DNA of 64,000 nt from Glossina fuscipes (taxonomy: Eukaryota; Arthropoda; Insecta; Diptera; Glossinidae), in NCBI RefSeq assembly GCF_014805625.2, contig NW_023998414.1, forward strand, positions 39,406,846 to 39,470,845. The letters are read 5' to 3'. The position numbers and the translations under genes are program-made. Positions within the stretch are counted from its first letter, which is position 1, and each line of letters opens with the position of its first letter. Below, in pieces: positions 1-13,829 of this stretch. The notes under the pieces were generated by a model. It was given only the letters and a program-made list of their open reading frames with translations, did not search any database and was not told the origin of the DNA.

Positions 1-1265
1 TGACTACATTAACGCAGCGATCTAATGTGGCGGGCAGTACGCGCAGGCACTCGGTGGTTACGATCTCCGCCGCACAACCAACGCTCTTCGGACGCAGTCG
101 TCGCGAATCTATATCTGGTGCTACATACAGGTAAGCATTGTGAATATATTAATAATGTATATAATATATATAATAATTTCATATATAATAACGTATACAC
201 ACATATGCACGGAAGAAAAGAAACTTTGCCTTAAAAGAGCTCGAGCATAAAACCTAAGAAGGCCGACTAATATTTTTGCGAAATTTCACCAGCTCCTGAA
301 AATTAATTCTATCTTATTGTGCTGTTCTTCTTATCCCTAGAATCAGGCAACAGGATATATTGAACAATAATAAACTTAATTTTGCTTAATTGAAGAGATC
401 AAGAGAGTTTTGTTGTAATTATAAGCAAACTTGTGCATAAATTTTGCCTTGTGGTACAAGGGCATATATATATAGAGCACAAGGCCTTGAGATACGCTCC
501 CATTTTATTATAGCGATCGAAACTTGTCTGTCCATCTCTCCACTTTATTTTCTAATGTTCAACCATCAGTGCAGTTATTGAGACATTTTGATGGCATTTG
601 GCACACGCACCGTCATGTTTTGGCCCAACGAATGGTCCGGAGCGAACCACTTGCCCAACCAGTTCTATATATATTTTGAAGAAACTTTGTATGGATAAAT
701 TTATTAGGCGAATATCTATCTACGTAGGGTGCTCAATGGTGGGCCGAGTCCCACTACAATGTTTTTACTGGTTTTTAGATATAATAGATTCAATAAGAAG
801 ACTTTTTTACAGCCTGTTACGCTATTCCTTAAAACTGAACGCATAACGACATATAAAGGTACGGACGATAAAAACGTTTAAATTGCCGTACTTCCGTCTT
901 ACGTAAATATTGATATACACTTTTAAGTATTGAAAATAAAATGAAAACAATATCGAATAATTCTGCAATAGTGTTAGTCTTCACGATGCATATTTAGTAT
1001 GTAATCTTGTATCTGATGAGAATACATCGATGTCCTTTAATGCCTTTTTTCTTTCCTTTGCGTTCCGACTTTCTCAATTAGTGGCAGTCGTCGTGGTAGT
1101 GGTTTCCAAGGTCCACCTTTAACTGATCCCCGTGGAAGTATACATAATTTACAATTGGATATAATGGATGGTATTGTACAGACTCGTAAAACACGTTCGG
1201 GTAGCGGCGTCTGGACGGCACCCATATTAAAAGAGACGGAGAACAACGTACCTCTACAAACATAA
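1..1265 (+). CDS. 3' end of an unidentified gene (two exons, Ser/Arg-rich C-terminal tail)
   Basis: Two exons join in phase. The first is open from the window edge (codons from base 3) to base 130, followed by donor GTAAGC. The second runs from 1082, after the acceptor TTTCTCAATTAG, to a TAA at 1263-1265. The first exon leaves two bases (AG), the second supplies T, and the frame continues for 61 codons including the stop. The joined tail is hydrophilic, with short stretches such as STRRHSVVTISAAQPTLFGR, GRSRRESISG and GSRRGSGF, and ends NNVPLQT. Three RRxS motifs match the basophilic (PKA-type) kinase consensus. There are no membrane segments or catalytic motifs in the visible part. It may be the cytoplasmic tail of a membrane protein, but I do not recognise the family. 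The rest of the gene lies to the left of the window. The intron is 951 bp. Confidence 0.72.
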
Positions 1266-1307
1266 ATTCCTTCATTTATCTGACTTAAACTACTAAAGGA
1301 GACCAGC

Positions 1308-1354
<47 letters not shown>

Positions 1355-1775
1355 GTAGCGAAAGTTTACCTACAAACCAATTAATATATATATATATATA
1401 TATACATTTAAATTTAAATCAACAAAATCAATTTTATATATATTTTTATATTTATGTTTTTTTTCTTCTTCTTCTTATTTTCTATCGCAAACTTTTCATC
1501 ATTTTCATATAATTGATCGGCGTTGGCCGATAGATTTTACTAAAACACACACAATTTCTTATGATACTATGTTATATTATTAATAGAAAATGATATTAAT
1601 TTTTGCTTATATTTCTTTAAGCAATATTGCAAGAAAAAAAAAAAAAACAAAAAAAAAAAAAACGAATCTTTCTCTCTATTGGAAGCAAGTTAAACGGAAA
1701 CGGAAATGTTTTTTACTAAATTAAAATGAAAAAAAAATAAATAAATAAATAAATACAAATAAAAACAAAAGAACA

Positions 1776-1806
<31 letters not shown>

Positions 1807-2500
1807 AAAAAAAGTATGTTTTCTCGTGGGTAAATGTGTTGAATGTTAAAAAACCTTCATGACCTTTCATATAGATATATGTACATATATATATATATAT
1901 GTATATATATGTATGAATATGAATATGAATACGAATTCATGTATTTTTACACATCTACTAACGTATTTAAAAGTGTCCTTGGCCTTGACGTTTCCATTCA
2001 TTCGGATGATAATTATTTATAATTTATTTTTTGCATATGTTTTTCTTTTCACTTTTCTGCTTGAATTGAAAACTAAAAGAGAAAAAAAAAAAATGAAAAT
2101 GAAAATGAAAATAAAACAAAAATATTAGGAAAAAAAGAAAAGTAATGAAAATCTTTGAAAATAGTGAGAAATTCTAAACTTAATGGCGGCATAAATTCAA
2201 GCTTCTTCTTTAAAACGCATTCGTTACAAATTCTCAGTTTTTCTTTGCAATTCTTCAAAGGCAATCATACGAATTCATCGACTGAGCGATTTAGGTAAAA
2301 AACGAGAAGGGCAAATCTACCAATGGATGGGTGTTCCAAAATGATTTGAATTCTATTTGAATTGTTGCAAATTGGCTCAATACATGTGCATTGAAATCAA
2401 CTAAACAACAACGACAACAAAGTTTTTACCTTTGCAATCTTTTCTGTTTATATTTGAAAATTGTTTTATATTATTTTTATTGTTGTTATAGATACTAAGA
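1266..2500. other. 3' flank or UTR of the first gene, low complexity
   Basis: This holds a (TA)n tract at 1311-1356, smaller TA runs near 1385-1404 and 1880-1910, poly(A) runs at 1634-1662 and 1776-1812, and an ATAA/AATA tract near 1735-1755 that includes AATAAA hexamers. It is probably 3' UTR plus flank. I see no coding exon in it. Confidence 0.4.
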
Positions 2501-2501
2501 T

Positions 2502-2696
2502 AAGATAGTAAAAGATAGCCAGCCACCAATCGAAGGAGCAGTCCCCTTCGGTGTCTCTGCTCAAGAGGACGAGCTAGAGGGAATTGCGGCAGCTTGGTGG
2601 GTGGGTCAATGCGTAATCGGTAAGTGTTATGGCCTTCACCGGCTAGGCCGACTCACTATAGCTGCCAACCAAAAAATCTCTTTTTGTCGCATATGA
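2502..2696 (+). other. possible exon: GC-richer open frame with a donor-like site
   Basis: A stop-free frame runs from about 2502 to a TGA at 2694-2696 and has no ATG. It is clearly less AT-rich than its surroundings. The part before 2630 reads like protein (for example PPIEGAVPFGVSAQEDELEG, then AAAWWVGQCVIG) and ends at a good donor, G|GTAAGTG. The acceptor-like AG at 2517-2518 would join in phase with the exon ending at base 130, so it could be an alternative exon of the first gene. I do not recognise the peptide. Chance or a transposon fragment is equally possible. Confidence 0.28.
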
Positions 2697-3869
2697 GATT
2701 GTTTGCAAGCGCGATTCTTACCTATTCGGTGACTCATGCTAAGCATTAGCGCTTCTGTTGCGATAAATTTTAACAACATTGCCTGCCCCTGTAACAAGTC
2801 TGCTATTTCAAGCACATCTTCTGATTTGGAAAATCATTGTGACGCAACTTCTTCTTCCTGTGCGATAGTCTCTCATTCAAAACAGCTCAGGACTTCTGAT
2901 CCTATGTGCAGCTATGGAGAGCAGCTGACTGACCTGTGCAGTTTCACGCATTTCATCTTCTCTAAAGCCTTCACACAAACAATTGCTCGCATTCCAAACA
3001 AGATTAGCCATTGCCTTTGCTTTACCTGTCTTCTACGGAAATGGGTTCGCTTGCTTTAAAAAATCGGCCGCAAATATTTTATGTTACACTTAACTGGGTT
3101 TTATGGCATTGCCGGCTATCGATTACCTTTTATTGTTCGCCTTCTTAGCATTAATCCACGACTTATCACTTGATGTCGTGGGAAGTACTGCAACTCAGTC
3201 TCTCTGTAACGTGTACACATTTTGTAGCTAATCAACGCTTACTACTCGCCTTTGATGGTTCGTTGAGTACGGCTTAATACGACCATAGCTTCTGCCACTT
3301 AAAGAAGTCCGCCTAACTTAGGCCTAAGAATGCTTTAATAATACGATACATCAATTAATTAACTGGCGAAGACTTGAGCGGATATTTAAGTTAATTTACC
3401 GGCAAACTATTGACGCGTATTCCCAGAGTGCGACTTTATTTTATTGAAAACTAATACGATTGTAAGTAAGCGAGCGCCCCTATGAAGACTTGCTTATCGC
3501 CAAACATAAAAGTGAACCGATTTGCATGGATGGTTGTTTTTAAACTTATCCTTACCCAAAAATCTCCAAAAGCGTGTACTGTACTTGGTGAACAATTTCT
3601 ATTATATAATACTCTGCCGTCTAATGTATCGCAATACATTCCGAGCAACTCTTAAAATCGATAATATTTCGCTTCATTAAAAGGAAAAAAAAAAACAAAT
3701 TATTATGAAAGTTATGTCTAATGCAAAACATATGATAAATCACAAGCGCGATGGCCTTGACTGGCTCTTTAGACAAACTATTCTGGTAAATGGCAGCAAT
3801 GTTGTTGCTTGAATTACTTCTGCAAACTCTTTAATTCTGTGCGACTTATTTAATATATATTTTATTATA

Positions 3870-4410
3870 CCCATTACCGAAAGATGGGGGGTATATTCAT
3901 TTTGTCAATACGTTTGCAACAGCCAGAAGGAAGTTTCAGAGGAGCTTCACAAAGTCTACATATTCTTGAACATCTGGCTATCTGTGTGATGTATGCGGAA
4001 GCTATCTGCCACAAATTTGTCAGAAACAATGAAAGTCCGTGCACGCGGATCATTTACGGAAAACGGACAAAATCGGTCGAAGGATTACGTGAGTTAAGAA
4101 CAACCTCCATAACCCACGGGTTTTTGAAAGGAATGAAAAGTTGTTCGTTTGCACATCACTCAAAAACTATCAATGTGTATTCTGTGGCTGATGCTGGAAT
4201 ACCTGTACAAAAATGGAAAAAACCGCCCACGCCTACCAAGTTTAAGTTTGTTTTCAATACCTTATGACAGATGCGCAGAAGCAAGCTTTAAAAAGCCCCC
4301 AAAAATTTATATATTCTTGACTAGTGTCAGCTTCGGCATGCACGTCCTAAGCATGTCCGTCTATTCGTCTGCGCGTTTGCCCAACTGTGTTGTATATATA
4401 TGATAAACAT
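3870..4410 (+). repeat. dispersed repeat family A, copy 1
   Basis: It begins near a TATACCC-like motif (3868-3874) and GGGGGTATATTCATTTTGTC, typical of degenerate dipteran interspersed repeats. Its right half includes GCGCAGAAGCAAGC, ATATTCTTGACTAGTG, TGTCCGTCTATTCGTCTGCG and GCCCAACTGTGTTG. The same blocks appear in reverse order and orientation at about 24780-25075 and 42395-42690. No open reading frame of known type is present, so it is probably a non-autonomous or decayed element. Confidence 0.55.
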
Positions 4411-5372
4411 TCAATAGGATATCATCCACAAATTTGCAAAGGAATTTGAGAGTGAATTAAATCAGTCAAAGGACAGTGGCGTCTACAACACCCCACGTGC
4501 CTATGTAAGAACAACTGTGAACAACTTTGCTTTCCGTATTTGATTTTTTACTTCTTACTCAACTAAACTACAACACATACACCACTAAACTTATGCAGGA
4601 AATAGAAGAAATCATAGATCATCATATGAAAATTTAGTTCTTTTCCTCTTTTTTAGTCTTCTTTCGAGTAACGGCGATAACCAGTATAAAATATTCGGCC
4701 AAGATCGAATATAATTTTCTTACATGCTTGTATCTAAACTTTGAGGAAAATGGTGTAAAAGTTTTCAAGTTGTACAGTCTTGTGAAGTAATAAAATTAAC
4801 TTTTTTTCTTAAGTATCATGTAAATGCATTATCTTTGTTGTTGTTGTTGTGGTTGACATCATCTATCTATCCATGTCCATATCGTATCGTATCTTTTATT
4901 CAGGATTAAGTATCCTGTTTTAAGCATATCTTTTATTTAAATTATATGCTTAAATTAAAAAAAAAAAAATAAATTTGGATTTTTTCCATCTTTTTTCACG
5001 TTATAAGAGAACAAGAAAAAAAAAAAAAAAGAAGATTTTTTCCATCTTTACTTTCCCTATATAAATATATATGTCGTTTTTTTTTGTTCATGTCCCATCT
5101 AGAGAGAAAATTTCTTAATTTATTTTGAAATTAATAAATTAAAATATAATAAAAATCAGTAAATAAAAAAAAAAGCCAAAAATTTTCAAATGATTCTTAA
5201 TTACTTAACAAAGCAAATTGAATCGAGTGACAGTGTCAGCCGAAAACCTACATAAATGAATAGAAATTCAACGCTAATTAATTTGCATAAAAAGACAAAA
5301 AAAAAAAAAAAAAAAAAAAAAAAAAGCAATACATATAATTACATAAAATAATTTTTCATAAGCGTTATCATC

Positions 5373-5403
<31 letters not shown>

Positions 5404-7179
5404 GCAAATGAATATGCATATATGTGAATATGAATAACGCACAAATGTATGTATGTATATAAGGTAATGTTATCAGTATTTCATAATTATCATTAAATGA
5501 ATGTATGTTACAAATTATTGTTGTTGTTATTATTATTAGTAAACAAAAAAAAATTTAATTATTAAAAACAAATTACATTTTTTAACTTAGTAGCGAAAAT
5601 TTTTATTATGATATATATTATACACACGCACACACATATATATATATTTATATATATAATAAAATAATTACACACCAGGGTCCCGTACATAATTTACCTA
5701 ACATATGAATAACAATTAAAAAAATTGTGAAAATATGTTCAAAGCTAATATCACCAATATATATATACATCGCATAAAATAAATTGAATGCGTGTTAATC
5801 TTGCAATATCTACATACATACATATACCTGTATGCATGGATATGCCAAGCAAGAAGCAAGAAGCAAGAAGCCTTTGTTTGTGCATAACAATAAAAATACA
5901 AAGGGGCGTATAGTCGATTATCTACGAACGTTGTAATACACACAGATGGAAAGTATAAAAAAAAAATAAATAAATAAATAAATAAAAAATTCAAACTAAA
6001 TACAAAACAAAAAAAAAAAAGAAGAAAAGAAAACAAAGAACGAACATTAAGTACCCACTACTTACCTATCTTGTGGCGATTCATTGTTCATTTTAAACAT
6101 CGTATCATCATGTTCGGGAACTAATTTCTCTGATAATGCAATGCAATACGCTTCAAGCTAGTCCAAAAAAATATTGAGCCTGATATGACAAAAAGACAGC
6201 ATTCTCTACTTATTACATATTATGTATGAAAATAATCTTATGAATTCGTATTCGTGGAACAGAGTGTTGGCGACCCTGCTGCCATAACATATATGTAAAC
6301 ACCGAACTGCTCTCCGGGGCAGTGTGGATTGTTTACTGAATTCATGACGGTAACGGTATGGTATGCTTTGTGCCTTGCAAGCAGACTATTGTCAACACAG
6401 TCCGTACGTCCGAGCATGCTATAGGGAAATCTGTGATGAAAATTTGAAGAAACTGCATCCAGAAGAGATTCTTTATTCCTTTTCGAGGCACATTTGTCAT
6501 TGTAGTATGTATAATGTGTATAACTAAATGTTATCGTAAACAAAGCTTACGCGTAATCTCGCCAATCGAATGGAGTGCAAGTGTGATTTCGAATTTCAGT
6601 CATCACTTGGCTAACACACACATATGGTCTCTTTTGAACTATATTCACTTTAGATACAAATTAAATTAAACCAAGATTTCCTTTACATACTTTATGCAGA
6701 TGCCTTCGAATCTTGCACAACGATCGAAATGTAAATCTTCTACACGAATAATGAAATAATAATGCAATGATCAAATAATAAATGATATGTTTGAATGGTG
6801 ACGGGCTCCTTAGCCTACAATTCTATTTTATTCCTAGTAAATGAAGACGAAGTTTATTTCGTCCTTGAAAACGAATTTTGGAATCTCGCATAGACGGAGA
6901 TGCTTTTGTAAAGTGAAACGCATTAAAGTTCAACGTCAAGGCAACTTTTTATTTTAGTTATTTCAAAGACCATGAAAGCATGATTCATTCGATTCATAGA
7001 TGCATGCTAGGGCAAGGTGGAAGAGTTATGTCTGATCTGTATATAAAATTTAAAAATATTTATTTTTCTTTTTCAATTTACAACAACTTGTTACCATCTC
7101 GCAGAGAAGCTATCAATGTCTCTTTTATTCATTTATTCATCTTTTCTTGTACATATATCAACTCACGAAATGTTACCTG

Positions 7180-7640
7180 CGCGTGCAGCCACAATAGTGT
7201 CTGGGAGGGATTATAGATCAAAAAGAATGGAAGAAGGGACTAGTATTTGTATACGTCCGAGAAAGATCTCCGCTGGTGGTGGACTGTTCCAAAGGCTGGC
7301 AATGCGATTCCGTATTGTATCGTACAATATGCAAACGAGCAGATGGCTGGATTAAGCGAGCCGTGCTATGCTGTTAAAAGGTTTAATTGGTGAACGAGTC
7401 TCTTCTATCTCTTCTATCCACACTTGTCCCGGTTATAGTTATACATAGGCTTTACACGGCCGGCATTCAGCTTTGTCATACTTGAAAGGTCGCTACAACC
7501 AACACACACTCGCTATACTCTAATTTTGGACGGTTTTCGGCGGCTACAAGTAAATGGCCCGGAGGATATTGGTTACAGTGAAGTATTTCTCACACTGCTC
7601 CAAAAAACATAAGAACTTGATTGCATCATTCTTTTGTATC
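7180..7640. repeat. dispersed repeat family C, copy 1
   Basis: The segment around 7517-7625 (CTAATTTTGGACGGTTTTCG, then GGCCCGGAGGATATTGGTTA and CATAAGAACTTG) aligns by eye with 29826-29935 (TTTAATTTTGGCCGGATATA, GATAGGGATATCGGCTGCGA, CATTTAGGCACTTG). The upstream GAAGAAAG/GAGAAAGATC-rich parts also look related. This is a two-copy degenerate repeat of unknown class. Confidence 0.4.
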
Positions 7641-9552
7641 CAACGAATGTGTTAAGACAGAGAGAGAGAGAGAGAGAGATCATTGGGTTTCGGTGGACAC
7701 CGAAACTGGGTCTATTAGCTCGATCTTGTCCTGTTATTTTTATGAGATCTCCATTTAATGCGTCACTCATCATGCAGCAGTTTTTTGTCTTTGTTTATCT
7801 CGGCGCTGTCTTGCCTGCTGATGAAAGGCAACGAATGACAAAAGTTGCTGTCATCCGCGGATGAATAAATAGGATTTTTTTTTTATGCATACAAGACTGT
7901 CATTGCCTAGCACCAGGAAGAGGGAAAGAGAAAAAATTGGGTCTTACAGCACCCCTTCCATTTAAGCGATAGTTGTTTGAGGTTAACTTGTTTTTCTTCC
8001 TCTTTTTCTTTTTTATTATTTAGTTGCCTTAAAAACAAGAACTATTTACATTTCATTTTATCCGATTAGGTAATTTTTGAGAGATTCGTGTATTATTATT
8101 CGTAATCCAAAGATGCAATACTAAGTAAAAATTAATTGCATTTTGTAAGGCTTCAATGATACTCTTCCCTTCCCTTTAAAGGCATTTACTATGAAACTTT
8201 CCTCCTATTAGTTGGTCGCAATTCCACGAATCGATTGCAATAAGCATTCGCATCGATACTTTGTTGTTGTTTTCTTTTTTCTTTTTGGATAGTTTCCAGG
8301 AAAGCTTTTTCTTTTTTTTCCAATATGAGTAATCACTTATGAGGCATTGTGCCCTTTTCGTATAATGCGGAGACGATCAGGAAGATGTGAGGAAAGAGAA
8401 AGCGCTGCAGGGAGTTAGTCGCCGCCGTCTAGTGGATTAGGGTGCCCAATCAGTTACTGTTACGCCCTTTACCGACCAATCGAGCATCGGTTATAGATAC
8501 GGTCAAGGTAACACACACACACACACACATACACATACACAAATTTGAGCACACTAACACTGACTCGGTAATCGCGGCTCTTATCTACTAAACTAATCAT
8601 GCGGCCAAGTAATCTTTCCTTATTCCTGTGAAGAAAGAGCATTACGTTTGTTTGATGATTCATTAGCCATTTTAGAAAGAGTGCCTGGTCATAAAGTGCC
8701 TCCTTCTGAATAATGAATTCTTCTTATTTTTGCAGTGTCGGTAATTATATGTATAACTGTAGGATGCTGTGGGGTATTTAACGATGGCCACTGTCCCACT
8801 ATAGGCTTTTCACTTGTTTTGCGTCCGAGCTGAAGCCGATTTATAATTCTCCGAGCTCGATTTCGAACTCGAACTCGATAACTATGGATTATGAACTCAC
8901 TGTAAGTGGTACAGTGGAGTGTTCGCAGGCGTCGATAAAGTAGGCGTTTTTTTTTTTTTTTTTTACTATCGAATGAAAAATCTTTTGATTGTAAAAATGT
9001 CAAAGTCGCGCAACATATGCGCACCAATGACGATCGAGTTGACTCGGTATCATAAGGCGTAAGCCGGCGCCTATTTCACGCATAAGTCACTTTAAGCTTA
9101 AAAAGACATGTTTTCATTCACTTATTAATTTTCTTCACATTTTTCCTTTTGTTGGTTCTATTTTGCTTGCATGCGCTTTAAAAATCGCAAAGCATAGTTG
9201 TTGCATAAGTGATTTTTCGTTCATTATTTTCAATAATTTTATGATAATTACGATTTCTTTTTATTCACCTCTTTACTAGGGCAGCATTTTTTTTTTAATT
9301 AACTCGGAGTTACGCATTGAATTTCACTTACGACATACCTTTGCATTGGTATTCATATTCTCATGAATGAACAATTATTGCCTTCCTTGGTTGCGTTGGT
9401 TTGTGGTGGGTATACAAGTAATAAAAATTACAAAAACAAAAAATGTAACAAATTAAAAACAATAGCAAGCATATAGAGTACGAAGTAAAATATAATAAAA
9501 ACTAAAAGTTTTCTGTCCCTCAGGTTATATGGTTTTCAAAGTTTATACATAA

Positions 9553-9582
9553 TACACACACACACACACACACACACACACG
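9553..9582. repeat. (CA)n microsatellite
   Basis: About fifteen perfect CA units are followed by CGTATACACT. Confidence 0.95.
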
Positions 9583-9848
9583 TATACACTTGCCGTATAA
9601 ATAAAATAAACAAAAAAAAAAAAAAAAAAAAACAATATTGAATTTAAATCCAAGTCCTTTACCCACCAGTGTTTATTATAAAAAATTGTTACGCCTAGTA
9701 AGTGGACTCCATATGTGCGGACATGCATTGATCCGCAGACACGTGCAGATGTGCAAAATAATGCAGAAAGCAGAAAATGAATTAAAATCAAACAAATGAA
9801 AAATTTCTCGAGCTTCAAGAATCGCTTAACAGGTTGAATGATGTAAAC

Positions 9849-9891
<43 letters not shown>
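9849..9891. repeat. (AGT)n microsatellite
   Basis: About fourteen uninterrupted AGT units are visible. No open frame uses them. Confidence 0.95.
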
Positions 9892-11405
9892 ATAGTATTT
9901 GTAGTACACTAGCATAGTACGGCTAGCATAGTATTTTAGAAATAATTATTAACTTGAAATGTTTTTTTTCGTTTTTTTTATTTTTTCCCTTTATTTGTTT
10001 ATTTATGATGATAAAGTCGAGGCAAGAAATAGATCGCATGAGAAGCGATGCGAAGTCTGGTGTTTGAACAGCGATATCTGGCGGTCGTTGCCCAAATTCT
10101 GATAACAAATATGCCAATCACTAAGCCAACAGTCATCAGGTTCATCTTCTTTCACATGCATGTTAGGTGCACACATGAATTCCATGTATTTTTGTCGATA
10201 AACTTCAAATTTCATTGAAACCCCACTAAGAATGATATAATCGAGCAAGGTCGATCTTTAGACACTTTATAGCAAGCACTTCGCTGCATTCATTTCCTAA
10301 TACTACCAGAATTATGCATTACATCTTTATGTAAATGCATAATTTTCATGAAAGTTTCCGTCAAGGAGAATACGTTAAACTAACGTTATACTAAGCGAAT
10401 TTTATTATTTTTCACTTATTCTTCCATTATAACAAAACAAAGCAAGTAAAGCTTTCTTGCCGTAGATGAGTTTGCTTTCCTCGGACACATAGTACAATTA
10501 TTCACTGGCCTTAGTATTAATACACGAGAAGCTCATTTCTAATGAAAGCGACCATATTGGAGGACTCCCAAAATATCATATGACATGATCTAGATTTACT
10601 GGATAAACTTAATTTAATTCGTAAAAATTTTATAATTTTTCAGTTTCCGTCAAAAGGCAGGAGGCCTCAGATCGACTTAGATAATTCTGACACAAACTTC
10701 ATACACACTATACCTTATGTGATGTAAGTTTGTATATCTGTAGATTCCTTGGAGAAATGAATTAATTTAAACTGTAAACATCTTCTTAACCAAAATATCA
10801 GGACCCCTTGCGAATGGTGAGCACATTATTACATATATATGGTCCGATTATGGTTGAAAAACTACCAGTTTGAAAAAATTATGCTCAAATCGGAATTTCA
10901 AATGTTGTTGATGATGATGTAAACGATGAACTTTCCGAATCTCCATTTCAAGCTCTTATGGCAGCAGTATCTACGTTTAAATGATTTTATAAGCTTAATA
11001 TCATATGAAAATCGGAGAAAAGGGCGAAAAACAATTTTTTTTTTGTTGTTGTTTCTTACACTTCTACACCTTTACATGGGCGAATAGCAGACACGAGTTC
11101 AAGTGGCTTTGGCTGAATTGGCTTTAGATCTACTGACGGGCAAGAGTATATATATATATACAAACATATATATATATATATATATATATAGTTTTTACAG
11201 TTATTTGTAAATACTAGTTGATTGTACTAACTGTAAATGTCAAAGTCTTTATCCCTCGTCGGTAGGAGTTGTCAAATAGTTACAAACATGTTTATCCCAC
11301 TTACGATGCATTAGAATGGATGATATATAAACATATATTCCTTACATATATTTATTACATTATAACAGCACGTACTTACTCGCATTTATGTACGTTATAC
11401 ATACG

Positions 11406-11436
<31 letters not shown>

Positions 11437-11627
11437 AACATGTTTGTGTGATAAATTTTTTCATTATAAGTAAAAATATTTTTTGGTTTTTTTTTCATAC
11501 AAAGCGTGTACCATTTACTGTTTGCTCGCACTAAAGCACACAAACAAACATTCAACAAATTTATAAAATTTCAACAACCATTCGTCTTAATGATGTAATG
11601 TAATATAAATTTATAACAACATGTACA

Positions 11628-11666
<39 letters not shown>

Positions 11667-13829
11667 TATTTTTACGTGAGTGCACATATTTATGTATGTG
11701 CGCACATATAATATCATAGGAACTTTTATTCTTAAATTTTTTATTTTTAGTTTCATTTTCATATTTTAACAAAAATTTCAGGGATAACGTTTTACCAAAA
11801 GTAATGAAAAATCAATTGATATTTTTATTTATTTTTTTTTCTTTATTCAATATTAATTATTAATGTTTTTACGCATTCTATATATATGTAGATTTTTTTT
11901 TTGAACAGAGCAATAGCAACAAACGGCAAACGGATACAGGTATCAAGCAATGGAGAGTAAATCGATTTATGAATGAATGCTACACTGATCGCTCTCCTCC
12001 CAGACATATTACGTAGGATAGAGGGGAGGGACGGTAAGGAAAATATGAACACTATACAAGGCAAATAATTATCTTGCTCGATTTTAATAACGTGGCTTCC
12101 GTGCAGATAATTCGACGCATATATATTGCACAGCCATTACGTAACAAGTTTCTATTCTACGCTTTGTTCTGCAACAGTCGGCCGGTATTCACGCTAGCCG
12201 ATATTATGTACACTCTACGCTCGATATTCGATGCATAATTCTATGCATTACGAACATACATATGTAAGCATAAACATCTAAAAGAGTTTCTAAAGTTTGT
12301 TCTTCTCACGATTGTTGCTTGGACAAAGCAAAAATGCTTGCATCCGTTTACGGCCTGAGAAAATCCGTTTAGATCAAAGATTTAAAATTTTTATTTTTGA
12401 AATATTTTTATTTGATTGGACAGGGCCGCTGTAAGCGCTTTCTTTAATGACACTCGCTAATATTACAAATACAAAGATAGAAGAAAATGTCTTTTACGCA
12501 ATATTTTTGCACATGTGTGTGAAGTTAAAATTAAACATCACTTAAAATTAAAAATTAATTGAAAAAAGTATTTATTATATTTATATTACACATTACACAT
12601 TATAAGCATTTAAGGCTAATACATATATACCTGAATATATGTTTAGATGATATGCATATCTACGTTTATCGGACCAAACTTATGTGTATGCAAAGTCGCT
12701 GGACGACAGTAAATAAACAACAGCAACAAAAACTATCTTAACATTAAGATTTATTAAATCAACCGGAAAAAACACTACAATTATATAACACAAAACCACC
12801 GATACACACACACACTACTAAAAAAAAAAAAAAAAAGAAAGCAACCAAGAGCTTAAAATTTAATCGACATCCTCGAAAATAAACAGAAAATATTTCCTTG
12901 TATAACGAAATTTTCAATGTCTCGCGGGAACTATAGTCTTGACTTTCTATTCTTTCATAGATGAATATAACGCACATTTTCGATTAAAGACATAATAACA
13001 CACAAACACGCAAGTAAGATGTAAATATTTGAAAAAAGATCGGCTTCTTTCTATGTCCATTGAAAAAATCGGCCAAGTTGCTTAAAATATGCTTTGACCC
13101 CAGCCTTCTAAACAAGCTTTGAATAAATTGTTTACGCCCGAATTGAATATAATTCAGAGTCTTTCGTACATATGCATGCATTCATATACTTAAAAATATA
13201 TGTACATAAATCTATACCTGATGTCTCCTATATACACGTTACACGTCAAAAGAAATGGGACGAGAGAGAGAGAAAGAGAGATAGGATATCACCGCAGCCT
13301 AAAAATGATGTGCCCGTTCGCTATCCATTAGACGTTTACCGCCGAAACACTCAGCAGCAGTGTAGCTATGAGCGCCCATTAATCGTAATTAATTTATGGT
13401 CCGTAGCACGAAGCCACGAAAGTCAGGTACATTGGCTTTGACAGTCGCACCACTGCCTTATGGCAGCCCTTAACCACTTAAAACTTCAATCCTTTTCAAT
13501 CTGGATGAAATAAAAAAAAAAAAAAAAAAAAATCCGGAAAGTCAAGTCTAGTCAATAGCGGGCCAAATTGATGAAAATGACTGTTGATATCGATGTGGTA
13601 CGAATTCCATACATAATAATGAGCCTAATTTTGATAGGTATATATTTATAAAGGTAACTTGTATTGATAAACAATAGCAACGAGAACGAGGTAAGATCTC
13701 GGATCGTTAACAGTAACTAGGAGTAGTATAACCAAATAAAGTAAACGAAAACGTGACGCTCCTACGAAATGATCTTTTGTAGCATTTCTGTTTTCTATCT
13801 TAGTTTTTTACGCTACAACACATCTCCTT

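Noticed and set aside
3884..4403. 127- and 84-codon plus-strand frames
   Set aside because: They fall within dispersed repeat family A, whose other copies do not keep the frames open.
8820..8913. Possible first exon ending ATGGATTATGAACTCACT|GTAAGT
   Set aside because: The donor is good, but it yields only six codons, sits beside a family B fragment, and has no identifiable downstream partner.
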